A DNA stretch of 40,504 nt from Verrucomicrobiaceae bacterium (GTDB lineage Bacteria > Verrucomicrobiota > Verrucomicrobiia > Verrucomicrobiales > Verrucomicrobiaceae): positions 1 through 40,504 of the forward strand of contig JAIXZA010000001.1 of NCBI GenBank assembly GCA_027489965.1, in the 5' to 3' direction. The notes under the pieces are model-generated. The model saw only the letters and a list, made by a program, of their open reading frames with translations. It searched no databases and had not been told where the DNA came from. Shown here one piece after another: positions 8,101-15,249 of this stretch (positions are counted from its first letter, which is position 1; each line of letters starts with the position of its first letter). Both the position numbers and the translations under genes were made by a program.

Positions 8101-9399
8101 ATCAGCTGTGCCTGCGTAATAACCACCAAATCCCCAACTGTTGTTTTTCACATCAATGGCATCAGTAATGTAGGACTCATTGGCCAAGGCACCGGGGATT
8201 AAGGCAGTAATATCGAGACGTGTTTTACCTCTATTAACAGTATCCGCAATAAACGCGTCATCAGCAGGTATGGAGGGATCTAAAAAACGATGGCCAATCA
8301 AAGACGCCAAAGGTGCGACGCCCGTGACTCCAATCTCATTATTACCTCGGGCTGCAATCACGCCAGCAACAGCTGTTCCATGAAAATCGTCTAATTCGAT
8401 GACTGGATTTGGGTTTGGATTCTTATTGAACCAGTAGCTCACTCCATTGAGAAGCCCTGTGGAATAATCGGTCCAGTTGAAATGGTTTAGCGGATTGGGA
8501 TCAATATTTTGTCGCAAGTCGGGATGATTGAGCTCCAGCCCATCATCGACCACGGCAATGCGGATGCCTTTACCAAGCCCTTTGCCCTCCGCAAAGTTCC
8601 ACTGATTGACGATCTTGATATCGATGCCGATTTTCCCCTTGCCCTGACCGCTGTTTTGGAGATGCCATTGGCGAGCAAAAAGAGCGTCATTCGGAGCTGC
8701 CATAGGCACGGCCTGGCGACCTAACAGAGGAGAAACCGCTGCAATTTTGGGTTCGTTTTGCAACTCCCACATAGCATCAAGAGCCTGGATTGGACTGCCG
8801 GTCTGGCTTTCTGTCACTAAATGAGAGAGCGAGTAGCTGGGGCGATCCAGAATCTTGATTCCATAGCGGTTCAAGTCGGGCGTGACTTGTTCTTCACTGT
8901 GCAGCTCTACTAGAATACGACCCGTGAGTAGGCGGCGGGTCCCTGGAGTTTTGGGGCCTGCTTCAGGATAAAGAACAAGTGCTGGCCAGACGCCTGCTGA
9001 TTTAGCCTCTGTAGCTGCCTGGTTTAAGAATAACTGGGCTGTCGGCAAAGGGGCAATCTTCCTGGCACCTCTGCTGCCCTTTCCACGATCAAAAATTTCA
9101 TCCAAGGCTAGGCTGTAACGCTGTTTCCGCCCATTCGACTCCGCTAATGTCACCAGACCTGTTTCCGCCAATTCTTGCGCTGGTGTCTTCGCCACAGGAA
9201 GAGCAACGGTCCTTAAATTAGCCGGCACATGGATCTTGGCCTGCTTAGCTTCAAACTTTGATTTTGAGCTTGTTACGGCAGGAATCTGAGGCGCTAGAAA
9301 TAGCCACGTGCAAAAAAGAGTTATCGATCCGAGGCACAAAAGTCCCAGTAACCAGAATCGGCTGTTTCGAGGGCTGCTGAATTTAACCATAATTTCCAT
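5110..9399 (-). CDS. Secreted kexin-like subtilase with P-domain, Ig modules and beta-rich tail
   Basis: A 1429-residue peptidase of family S8 with the kexin/furin layout. An N-terminal signal or anchor segment (RFWLLGLLCLGSITLFCTWLF) is followed by a propeptide to about residue 230. The catalytic domain has D285 in VVDDGLELNHPDL, H340 in FHGTAVAGV, the oxyanion N463 in WAAGNG and S552 in GGTSSAAP. A P-domain follows (VTLKLNLTHKYRGDLRIHLRSP through WTLEITDTYPLDDG). Then come two Ig-like domains (LSWRKNG; LSYLWYRG... DEATYTC), a putative-Ig/cadherin-like module (GLPAGMTYNPLTGLITGSPSQPGTY) and a C-terminal beta-rich region. The start at 9399 is preferred over 9420 because GGTGA precedes it by four bases; 9390 is also possible. 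It likely acts at the cell surface or outside. Confidence 0.93.
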   Translation of the reverse strand: MEIMVKFSSPRNSRFWLLGLLCLGSITLFCTWLFLAPQIPAVTSSKSKFEAKQAKIHVPANLRTVALPVAKTPAQELAETGLVTLAESNGRKQRYSLALDEIFDRGKGSRGARKIAPLPTAQLFLNQAATEAKSAGVWPALVLYPEAGPKTPGTRRLLTGRILVELHSEEQVTPDLNRYGIKILDRPSYSLSHLVTESQTGSPIQALDAMWELQNEPKIAAVSPLLGRQAVPMAAPNDALFARQWHLQNSGQGKGKIGIDIKIVNQWNFAEGKGLGKGIRIAVVDDGLELNHPDLRQNIDPNPLNHFNWTDYSTGLLNGVSYWFNKNPNPNPVIELDDFHGTAVAGVIAARGNNEIGVTGVAPLASLIGHRFLDPSIPADDAFIADTVNRGKTRLDITALIPGALANESYITDAIDVKNNSWGFGGYYAGTADVGPLFKGAMKSAALGGRDGRGMISVWAAGNGRRYHYQGNKNGLANDMYAVAVGSLANTGVLSDYSETGAHLCVVAPSNGGTLGMATTDVAGTVGYNPDPKIPDIEEEDYSYTGRFGGTSSAAPVVSGVIALMLEARPELTWRDVKEILIRSALKVDPQSKSWTTHKVADTTGLPPLKHSNLYGGGLVQAQAAVSMAKDWMLLAPQITFSQKISPGSSVNFEGNPAKKTTPTAASLIPLNSTVSFPDRSDGKSSVGKTQRWTLDLTKSPAMRLEHVTLKLNLTHKYRGDLRIHLRSPNGVVSNLATETLYDGGSDYADFTFSSLRHWGERGQGLWTLEITDTYPLDDGILNEATLSLYGTAVPGPSIMAYRPQELLSEGAPISLSVTANSPADTKLSWRKNGVAIPKQTTNTLSNIGSKMTDAATYQHVLNSQWGSATASIDVAVVRTVLPPQVVNEGTTTTFRVTATGKGLSYLWYRGTVPLVENGRVTGVQTPIVTLRDIRASDEATYTCRVSMNNGTISPLTLNTLPTQLTIRRRPSVKAGFLGLPSIVGDATPRQLIADNEVRRWLVTGLPAGMTYNPLTGLITGSPSQPGTYFITVSAGNSIGTSAPITFAWEVRPFPASVVGTYHGLIDRHPVYNGDFGGALTITTLASGAFSGSLNRGMHQHSFSGTLSMGAGGSHVKGEVRLTRRAPFGPLSLRFDLSTTGNELTGTLRDSAINPPDIANISGLRAARATDLPTGLLNSRWNTSYELPLPLVGNAEFPQGAGWGSQLISLSGTATWTGRLADGTAITASSGVTATGQTPLHAMLYAFSGSVQGWQTLNSTTAQSSGALSWSKTPVISANYIAGFARHDLVGTGGRYTVPIANQPLFGIPLIAHNARFIFTEGGLFTPFQQVFTLSPQHVILMPSAAANPSQILASLDLSSGIILGSGSAIEIDPLQPNLNRQRPGSFSALLNPASETAVGHFLLPTSNEVGAPILSGKVIGDENFPTAQ

Positions 9400-9448
9400 A
9401 ATATCACCACAAGCCAGCATGAACGCTAGCTTAAATTATGGAAATTAT
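9389..9448 (-). promoter_or_regulatory. 14-bp inverted repeat covering the protease start codon
   Basis: ATAATTTCCATAAT at 9389-9402 and its exact complement ATTATGGAAATTAT at 9435-9448 are separated by 32 bases. The arm nearest the gene contains the ATG at 9399-9397 and most of the next in-frame ATG. If transcription starts upstream of 9448, the leader mRNA can fold so that the start codon is paired. It could instead be an operator for a dimeric regulator. Confidence 0.6.
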
Positions 9449-9513
9449 CAATCTGGCTGTATAAATAAAACTTTGATGACGACTTCTGAAGAGCCATCAC
9501 CAAAGGGCGCTGC

Positions 9514-10419
9514 CTATTTCACCTTGGCCGCTTTGGGAAGAAAAACCTTTCGATCCCAGTTTGTTTTGAGCGCTTCGGGGCTGACTTCGCTAGCCACTCC
9601 AGCGGCGGGCACTTCCATTTTGGCGGTCCAAAGAATGCCGTTGAGGATCAGCAATCTCTGGTTCGCCTCTGCCCAGTTGGCATGAAGATCACAACCTGTG
9701 AAGCCAAAGCTGCGGCCGCCATTTACTCGCTCATAGGCCCAGGCGACGGTCTCTGAACGCCCAGCATTGGCTTTAGCGGCAGCGTTCTTACGGCTGCTAT
9801 CAGGCATCTGACAGGCTAGCACAGGTGTCACACCTTTTTCGGCAAAGTGCAGGTTGTAAAGCCAGCCATCTTTCAAGAGCTCAAAGGGGGACATGCCGCG
9901 ATTGATTTCATGCGTTGGTATAGCATCAAACTTCACGTCCCAGTGACCTCGGCAGCCGATGTCTGACTGAAAAGCGGCTCCGAACCAGTTTTTAAAAGTC
10001 GCCGCCTTATCGGCAGAGCAATCGATGCCCTGATGCAGAACGACAAAGCCAGTGCCAGCATCCGCGAGCGACTGCATCCGTGCCCAGCGTGTGGGTTCTA
10101 GAAAGGAGAGTTTAACGCCACCATCCAGAAACAGCAGCACGGCCTTGGCCCCATCTAGCACAGCCTCATTCTTCGGCCAGCCATCAGCCACCAAGACCGG
10201 GGCCACACCAGGCACCTTTTTAAGCCAATCCATCATCAGAGCACAACCTGCAAAGTACTCATGCTGCCCCGGTTTGTTGCTGGTGCTGCCTGCGATGAGG
10301 ACAATCTTGGCTAACGAAGCATCCGTGGGCAAAACTTCCAGTGGCACCTGTCGCTGCTCGCTCGTGAGTTCAGCATGCAGGCAGGTAGCGACGAGGAGTG
10401 AGAGGTAGAACAGTTTCAT
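9514..10419 (-). CDS. Secreted ThuA-domain protein
   Basis: A 301-residue protein with a short Sec signal peptide (MKLFYLSLLVATCLHA) and one ThuA-like domain, a class I glutamine amidotransferase-like fold. Recognisable blocks are KIVLIAGSTSNKPGQHEYFAGCALMM (residues 38-63), GFVVLHQGIDC (about 123-133), the FGAAFQ/GHWDVKF region, the conserved PTHEINRGMSPFELLKDGWLYNLHF, and WAYERVNGGRSFGFTGCDLHANW. ThuA proteins are linked to trehalose and other sugar use in rhizobia. In Planctomycetes and Verrucomicrobia secreted versions abound and their activity is mostly unknown. It lies 93 bases upstream of the protease and 56 bases after the acetyltransferase gene, so the operon link is uncertain. Confidence 0.9.
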   Translation of the reverse strand: MKLFYLSLLVATCLHAELTSEQRQVPLEVLPTDASLAKIVLIAGSTSNKPGQHEYFAGCALMMDWLKKVPGVAPVLVADGWPKNEAVLDGAKAVLLFLDGGVKLSFLEPTRWARMQSLADAGTGFVVLHQGIDCSADKAATFKNWFGAAFQSDIGCRGHWDVKFDAIPTHEINRGMSPFELLKDGWLYNLHFAEKGVTPVLACQMPDSSRKNAAAKANAGRSETVAWAYERVNGGRSFGFTGCDLHANWAEANQRLLILNGILWTAKMEVPAAGVASEVSPEALKTNWDRKVFLPKAAKVK

Positions 10420-10475
10420 GAGTTGGGTGCCAGATAACGTCAGTCACTTAACTCACCTTCCAAAAGAAGCACCAT

Positions 10476-11555
10476 CTACAGGGCCTTTTCCATCCGGAAG
10501 TCGTCCATGACAAAGCCACTGCCGATGTCTGAGCAAACATCATCTAGGAAAACAAAGCCCGCGCGCAAATAGGCACGAATCGCTGGTGCATTGGCTTTGT
10601 TCACTCGCAGTTGCAGACGATTACAGCCCATCTCTCGGGCGCGATCTGACACCCAATCCAGGATCAGACGGCCAAGTCCGCGCCCATGCATTTCTGCCAT
10701 CAGATAAAGTTTATTGATGAAACAAAGGTCGGTTTCAGGATACTTCTCAAAGGAGACATAACCGACTGCTCCATGGCCAGCCACCTCTACCAACGCATAC
10801 CAGACGTCACGCAGTTCCATCTCCCGCGCCATGGCTGCGGGCTGATACCAGATGGATAACATATAGTCGATCTGCTGCTCGGAGATGATGCCTGGGTAGC
10901 ATTGCTCCCAGATCTTGTGGCCTAGCCTTTGAACCATGGGCAGCTCATCCGCAGCTATTCGACGGATCCTTGTCTCGACCGCCTCTGCCGCTGCAAGGCC
11001 GAGCTGTCCACGACTCCAATCCAACGCTGCCTGCCAGCGTGAGACGTCGTCAGCTGGAGACAGTTTTTTTAAATGCGCTGTGATCTCGGCATGAGTCGGC
11101 TCAGTCACCTGTTCAAGACGGATCTGTTTCAGATCACTCGGGAACTCAGATTCTGGTAAAATCTCCTTGGCCAGATACCAGCAGGCCCAGGCACGCCAAG
11201 AGCGCAGTTCATTGTTAGGCTCCACCATGCGGGTGGCCAGATGCTGCCAGTGACGGCGCGGATTGCCGATGAACTGATCCTCGGGCCGATGAATGAGCAG
11301 CCAGGCCAGCGCCTGATAGGGCAGAGGCCAGCGTTGTAGGATCGGTTCACTGGCAGGCAGAGTGCAGGACAGTGCGCGGTTCAGTAACAGGATGCACTTT
11401 GCCGGAAAACCCGTGACCCAAAGTGTCTGCGCATACTCATGACAGATCTCGTAAAAAGCCGCCCCGCGATCTTTCCCAAACGCGTTCACCTCCTCCGCCT
11501 GATAGAGTCTTTCGATCTCAGGCAGGAGCGGATGCGGCTGATTGATGAGGTTCAC
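10476..11555 (-). CDS. GNAT acetyltransferase with helical N-terminal domain
   Basis: A 359-residue two-domain protein. Residues about 196-358 form a GNAT N-acetyltransferase, with TRIRRIAADELPMVQ opening the fold, GAVGYVSFEKYP in the central strands, LYLMAEMHGRGLGRLILDWV carrying the acetyl-CoA pyrophosphate loop (GRGLGR, 291-296), and NKANAPAIRAYLRAGF in the last helix. Residues 1-190 are a Trp- and Leu-rich all-helical region that looks like a tetratricopeptide-type scaffold. The substrate is unknown. The gene starts 9 bases after def, so a role in N-terminal protein modification is a plausible but unproven reading of the context. Confidence 0.88.
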   Translation of the reverse strand: MNLINQPHPLLPEIERLYQAEEVNAFGKDRGAAFYEICHEYAQTLWVTGFPAKCILLLNRALSCTLPASEPILQRWPLPYQALAWLLIHRPEDQFIGNPRRHWQHLATRMVEPNNELRSWRAWACWYLAKEILPESEFPSDLKQIRLEQVTEPTHAEITAHLKKLSPADDVSRWQAALDWSRGQLGLAAAEAVETRIRRIAADELPMVQRLGHKIWEQCYPGIISEQQIDYMLSIWYQPAAMAREMELRDVWYALVEVAGHGAVGYVSFEKYPETDLCFINKLYLMAEMHGRGLGRLILDWVSDRAREMGCNRLQLRVNKANAPAIRAYLRAGFVFLDDVCSDIGSGFVMDDFRMEKAL

Positions 11556-11564
11556 GGCAGTGTA

Positions 11565-12140
11565 TTATTCACCCACTGCATCCCCATCTTCTTCCCACTC
11601 TTCCATCAGACGAGCCAGCTTACGCTTTAGACTCACTTTGCCTACGGCTGACAGGCGATCGATAAACAAGATGCCATTCAGGTGATCAATCTCATGCTGG
11701 AAAGCACGAGCCAGAAGCCCATCACACTCCCAGGTTTGGGTTTCACCGTTCAGCGTCAGAAAGGTGACCTTGATCTCCTCACTGCGACGGATGTCACCGC
11801 GCAGGCGCGGGAAGCTCAGGCAACCCTCTTCATCCACGGCCTTGGATTTGCCAAGATCGAGCACGGGATTCATAAAGACAATTGGCATGTGTTTCACCAT
11901 GTCCACCCGCTCGCCATTGATGCGCAAAAAGGTCAGGCACTGCGGATTGTGCGACACATCGATCACTGCGATCTGCTGATCCACAGCCACCTGTGGCGCA
12001 GCCAGGCCTACGCCGTTGGCGGCATGCATTGTTTCGATCATATCCTCCGCCAGTTTGTGGATGGCAGGGGTGATTTCAGAAATCTCGCGGCACTTGGCGC
12101 GCAGAACTGGGGTGGGGTAACGTACGATTTTGAGGACCAT
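11565..12140 (-). CDS. def: Peptide deformylase
   Basis: Peptide deformylase removes the formyl group from the N-terminal methionine of new proteins using a bound metal, usually Fe2+. The 191-residue protein has all three family motifs: GVGLAAPQ at 43-50, EGCLS at 105-109 (metal ligand C107) and QHEIDH at 148-153 (ligands H149 and H153, catalytic E150). The start MVLKIVRYPTPVLR is the standard deformylase N-terminus. It is transcribed after exbD (14-base gap) and before the GNAT gene (9-base gap). The usual partner fmt is not seen here. Confidence 0.97.
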   Translation of the reverse strand: MVLKIVRYPTPVLRAKCREISEITPAIHKLAEDMIETMHAANGVGLAAPQVAVDQQIAVIDVSHNPQCLTFLRINGERVDMVKHMPIVFMNPVLDLGKSKAVDEEGCLSFPRLRGDIRRSEEIKVTFLTLNGETQTWECDGLLARAFQHEIDHLNGILFIDRLSAVGKVSLKRKLARLMEEWEEDGDAVGE

Positions 12141-12154
12141 AGGAAAAGTTAGGG

Positions 12155-12586
12155 CTATTTGCCTTCAGTGCGCTGAATTCGCGCAGGGACGTCATTGATG
12201 GAGAAACCAGCAGCTCTCAGGCCATCCCAGACTTTCATGAGCGTGCCAAGTGCAATGTCGGTATCGGCCTCCAGCTCCAGCTTCACATCTGGATTGGCTT
12301 CCTTCATTTGGGTCAGGGCAGCAGCCAGCTTCTCGATCTCCACAGGATTGCCATCTAAAAAAAGCTCCTTCGTTTTTGTCAGCATGATGGACTTCCTCGC
12401 TTCTGGCTTGGATTCCGCCTCGCCCATGGACTTTGACGCCGGCAGATTGATCTTCATCTGCACCTTCTTCTCACGGAAAGTGGTCGTGGCGATGAAAAAG
12501 ATCAGCAGGATCACCATGATGTCGATGAGCGACACAATGGGGATCGCCGGCACAGGGCGTCTTTTGGGGCGGAGGTTCAGGTGCAT
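12155..12586 (-). CDS. exbD: ExbD/TolR-type energy-transduction protein
   Basis: A 143-residue inner-membrane protein with a short cytoplasmic N-terminus, one transmembrane helix (AIPIVSLIDIMVILLIFFIA, residues 14-33) and a periplasmic domain. D22 in the helix matches the proton-carrying Asp of ExbD (D25 in E. coli). With ExbB it forms the proton-driven motor that powers TonB-dependent transport, or Tol-type envelope work. The ATG shares one base with the exbB stop (TGATG at 12588-12584), so the two are translationally coupled. No TonB gene is present in the window, so the partner is unknown. Confidence 0.93.
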   Translation of the reverse strand: MHLNLRPKRRPVPAIPIVSLIDIMVILLIFFIATTTFREKKVQMKINLPASKSMGEAESKPEARKSIMLTKTKELFLDGNPVEIEKLAAALTQMKEANPDVKLELEADTDIALGTLMKVWDGLRAAGFSINDVPARIQRTEGK

Positions 12587-13311
12587 CAGTTGCGATCCGA
12601 TGATGAGGGGCGCTGTACCTCGAAGTGAGCAAAGAAGGTCTGAATCGTCTCATGCAAGATCGACTCCAACCGCACGGCCACACTGTCCAGCCGCCTGACA
12701 AAATACGTATGCGCCACCACGGATGGAACCGCGACAAAAAGACCCGCAATCGTGCAGCGCAGCGCCACGCCGATCTCCATCGCTACTGCTGCTGTGTCAG
12801 GCCCCTCGGCACTACCAAAGGCGGAGAACATGCCGACCAGACCTGCTGTAGTGCCCAAAAGTCCTAGCAATGGAGCAACGGTCACCATCACCTCCAGAAG
12901 AGGAATGCCACGCTCTAAGTGATGCAGTTCCTCTTTGGCCCGAGCTGTCAGCGTATCTACACACTCCTGACGGGATGAAAACGTGCCGCTAATAGCCAAT
13001 GCGCCTAGTTTAGCCAAGAGAGAGCCATCTCGCTCTAGGAACTCCTGCAGCGGCTTGATGTCGCCTTTTGCTGCGTAATTGGGCAGAGACCGTAGCTGAC
13101 TGGCCACACTCGCCGGCAAGACCAGGTTTTCCCGCAGTCGCAGCCAGGCAGAGATCATCACGGTCACCGCTAGAAAGGAGCAGAGCACGATGAAGAACAT
13201 CACGTAGCCGCCGATGGCCAGGAATTCATGCAGCCGCGTCAATGCCGAGGCCGAAGGCTCCGCAGTCGCCGAAGCCAGGAAAGAGGGAAGTTGTGTTAGG
13301 AATTCATTCAT
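12586..13311 (-). CDS. exbB: ExbB/TolQ/MotA-type proton channel protein
   Basis: A 241-residue inner-membrane protein of the MotA/TolQ/ExbB family. The first transmembrane helix is at about 31-56 (GGYVMFFIVLCSFLAVTVMISAW). The conserved channel region follows at about 140-225, with LLEVMVTVAPLLGLLGTTAGLVGMF and VAMEIGVALRCTIAGLFVAVPSVVAHTYF as helices two and three. The C-terminal helix (SVAVRLESILHETIQTFF) would lie in the cytoplasm. It couples the proton gradient to ExbD movement. It is first in an exbB-exbD-def-GNAT operon and lies 108 bases after the AraC-family gene. Confidence 0.93.
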   Translation of the reverse strand: MNEFLTQLPSFLASATAEPSASALTRLHEFLAIGGYVMFFIVLCSFLAVTVMISAWLRLRENLVLPASVASQLRSLPNYAAKGDIKPLQEFLERDGSLLAKLGALAISGTFSSRQECVDTLTARAKEELHHLERGIPLLEVMVTVAPLLGLLGTTAGLVGMFSAFGSAEGPDTAAVAMEIGVALRCTIAGLFVAVPSVVAHTYFVRRLDSVAVRLESILHETIQTFFAHFEVQRPSSSDRN

Positions 13312-13419
13312 ACAAAAAAGTCATCCAGTCGGAAAACCGACCCGCAGACATCATGGAATGTCAGCTCTCAGGTATTCCTGATTCAGGCAGCTCGCGCAAG
13401 GGCGAAAAAATACCGCCGC

Positions 13420-14145
13420 TCACTTCGTCCGCCCAAGCGACCGAAACCTGCCCGGTGCCATGCCAGCATAACGGCTGAAATGTCGAGTGAACGCACTCTG
13501 ATCACACCAGCCCGTCTCGATAGCGATGTCTGCCAGCGATTGATCCGTCTCCCGCAGCATGCGCGTTGCCTCATCCAGCCGCAATTTATGCAGTAGCTGT
13601 AGCGGACTCATCTGAAACAGACGCTGCACCCGCTGCTCGAATTGATACACACTCAGTCCCGCCTTTTTCGCCAATTCTTCAATGCGGATGCTCTCTGCAA
13701 AATGTCGCTGCATGAACTTCAGTGCCGCTGCCAGTTCTGCAAAACCACTCGCCTTATCGTTGGGTGCATTGAGATCACGCGAGATACCCGTGATACCCAC
13801 GATACGGCCTTTATCGTCGCTCAGTGGATGTTTCGTCGTCAGACACCAGCCAGCGATCCCACCAGGATAAATGTGAAGCTCCAGCTGATGATCCACACAT
13901 TTGCCAGTGCGCAGCACCAGCTCATCCTGCCGCGCATAGCTCACAGCCAGTGCCGCCGGATACACTTCTTCAGGTCGTTTGCCGATCAGCTTCGATTTAT
14001 CCCCGCCAGCACAGCGGTTCGCCAACGTCTGATTCACTCGCACGTAGCGGCCTACGGAATCCTTGATAAAATACACCACATCCGGCAGCGCATCGAAGAG
14101 TGCCTCCGTGACCGCATGTTCAGCAAAGGGGCTAGGGGTTATCAT
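13420..14145 (-). CDS. PAS-domain AraC-family transcription regulator
   Basis: A 241-residue one-component regulator. Residues about 10-125 form a PAS sensor domain (LFDALPDVVYFIKDSVGRYVRVNQTLANR, ending in the PAC-like GRIVGITGISRDLN). Residues about 138-238 form an AraC/XylS DNA-binding domain with two helix-turn-helix units (IRIEELAKKAGLSVYQFEQRVQRLF and SLADIAIETGWCDQSAFTRHFSRYAGMAPGRFR). The ligand is unknown; the PAS-AraC fusion replaces the more common cupin sensor. Its start overlaps the end of the upstream cupin gene by four bases (ATGA), so the two are coupled, and the cupin protein may be its regulated or sensing partner. Confidence 0.93.
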   Translation of the reverse strand: MITPSPFAEHAVTEALFDALPDVVYFIKDSVGRYVRVNQTLANRCAGGDKSKLIGKRPEEVYPAALAVSYARQDELVLRTGKCVDHQLELHIYPGGIAGWCLTTKHPLSDDKGRIVGITGISRDLNAPNDKASGFAELAAALKFMQRHFAESIRIEELAKKAGLSVYQFEQRVQRLFQMSPLQLLHKLRLDEATRMLRETDQSLADIAIETGWCDQSAFTRHFSRYAGMAPGRFRSLGRTK

Positions 14146-14573
14146 GTGGCTTGGGAAATAAGAGGTTCATCCATCGGATAAAAGTCATCATCGGCAATGT
14201 CAGGGATGCCCACCACCAGCACGCGCATCCGACCTTGAGCGCCATGCACTACTCCCGGCGGGATATGCACCAGAGATCCCTTTTGCACCGCCTGCTCCAC
14301 GCCGTCTAGCAGGACCGTTCCTTGCCCTTCCAACACATAATAAAGCTCCGTGCTGCGCTTGTGATAATGCAGCCGCGCACCGTCGATATCAACCGCATGA
14401 GCCCAAGCCGCAGGTCCTAGATCTGCATCTTCATGACTAATCAGTCGGTCCCTCCAGCCACAGGTGCTGCGTTCCCTCGGCGTGTGTCCCTCGTGGCGGA
14501 TCAGTGTCAGCGGATTCATCGTTTGACTGAAATGACAGATCCTCAAAGAAAAAGCAATGCCAACAGTCGTCAT
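14142..14573 (-). CDS. Cupin-domain protein
   Basis: A 143-residue single-domain cupin. The first motif is LHYHKRSTELYYVLEGQGTVLLDG (metal-binding His pair and Glu), and the second is GSLVHIPPGVVHGAQG with the third His. Such small cupins bind a divalent metal and act as isomerases, dioxygenases or sugar-binding modules; the specific role cannot be told. The Met at codon 19 (14519, MNPLTLIRHEG) is an equally good start because the first 18 residues look poorly conserved. It overlaps the PAS-AraC gene by four bases. AraC regulators often carry a cupin sensor domain; here sensor-like cupin and regulator are separate but adjacent. Confidence 0.88.
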   Translation of the reverse strand: MTTVGIAFSLRICHFSQTMNPLTLIRHEGHTPRERSTCGWRDRLISHEDADLGPAAWAHAVDIDGARLHYHKRSTELYYVLEGQGTVLLDGVEQAVQKGSLVHIPPGVVHGAQGRMRVLVVGIPDIADDDFYPMDEPLISQAT

Positions 14574-14586
14574 TCATAAAGCATAG

Positions 14587-15192
14587 CTACTCGGCTTTTA
14601 TCCAGTCCACTTGCAGCAGGAACTCACCGGCACGTTTGTCACCGATGAGCAGTCCTATTTCTTCGACTTTAGAGAGATCCAGGGGAGGTCCATCCAGCTT
14701 TGTGCCACGGTAGCTTGGCTTGAGAGTGGAGAAGTTAATTCGGACTTCCATCCAGGTGTCGGCTTGAGTCGCAAACTCCGCGCCGTAAGAGATGCGTGAG
14801 TCTCGAAAACGTGCGTTGGTGGAGAGGCGTAACTGATAGGTCCGGCCATCCCCTTTGATACGAAGAACCATGCACTTAGCAGTGCTTAAATCAAAGCCCG
14901 ATCCTGATGTCCGTATGGATGAAAATCCGCCGTTGTTTTCCAAAGACAACGTTCCTGAAAAATGCAGCACCCCTGAATCAATTTTCGCGCCGCCTTGTGA
15001 GAGCCCGCCCATGACTCCGTCATTCACCGCAACCCAAAGGGTTTTGTCCGAAGGTTGCATAAATTCCATGAGAGTCATGCTAGGTTTGGCTTCAGTTTTA
15101 GAGTCTTTGCTCAGAGCAGGGGCCGCCAAGAAAAAGACAAAAGTGGTCCAGGAAACAGACTTCAATTGTTTGATAAATGAGCAAAAAATCAC
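14587..15192 (-). CDS. CIA30-family protein, exported
   Basis: A 201-residue protein of the CIA30 (complex I intermediate-associated protein 30) / galactose-binding-like family. The core is WVAVNDGVMGGLSQGGAKI (residues about 53-71), FSGTLSLENNGGFSSIRT, VLRIKGDGRTYQLRL, and LLIGDKRAGEFLLQVDWIKAE at the end. These match the bacterial CIA30-like pattern of NDGVMGG...GGF.S.R closely. The N-terminus (SWTTFVFFLAAPALS) looks like a Sec signal, suggesting export. The function in bacteria is unknown. Only 57 bases separate its start from the divergently transcribed PQQ-propeller gene, so they share a promoter region. Confidence 0.9.
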   Translation of the reverse strand: MIFCSFIKQLKSVSWTTFVFFLAAPALSKDSKTEAKPSMTLMEFMQPSDKTLWVAVNDGVMGGLSQGGAKIDSGVLHFSGTLSLENNGGFSSIRTSGSGFDLSTAKCMVLRIKGDGRTYQLRLSTNARFRDSRISYGAEFATQADTWMEVRINFSTLKPSYRGTKLDGPPLDLSKVEEIGLLIGDKRAGEFLLQVDWIKAE

Positions 15193-15249
15193 GCTACATC
15201 ATACGTACTCATTCGTGGGTTAGCTGCTTCAAATGACCAATCTTCATCC

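Noticed and set aside
13328..13341. GTCGG-AAAA-CCGAC hairpin between the AraC gene and exbB
   Set aside because: A short 5-bp stem with no adjacent T run at the right distance; too weak to call a terminator.
13642..14181. 179-codon plus-strand frame opposite the PAS-AraC gene
   Set aside because: Antisense to a gene with clear PAS and AraC motifs; composition typical of a shadow frame.
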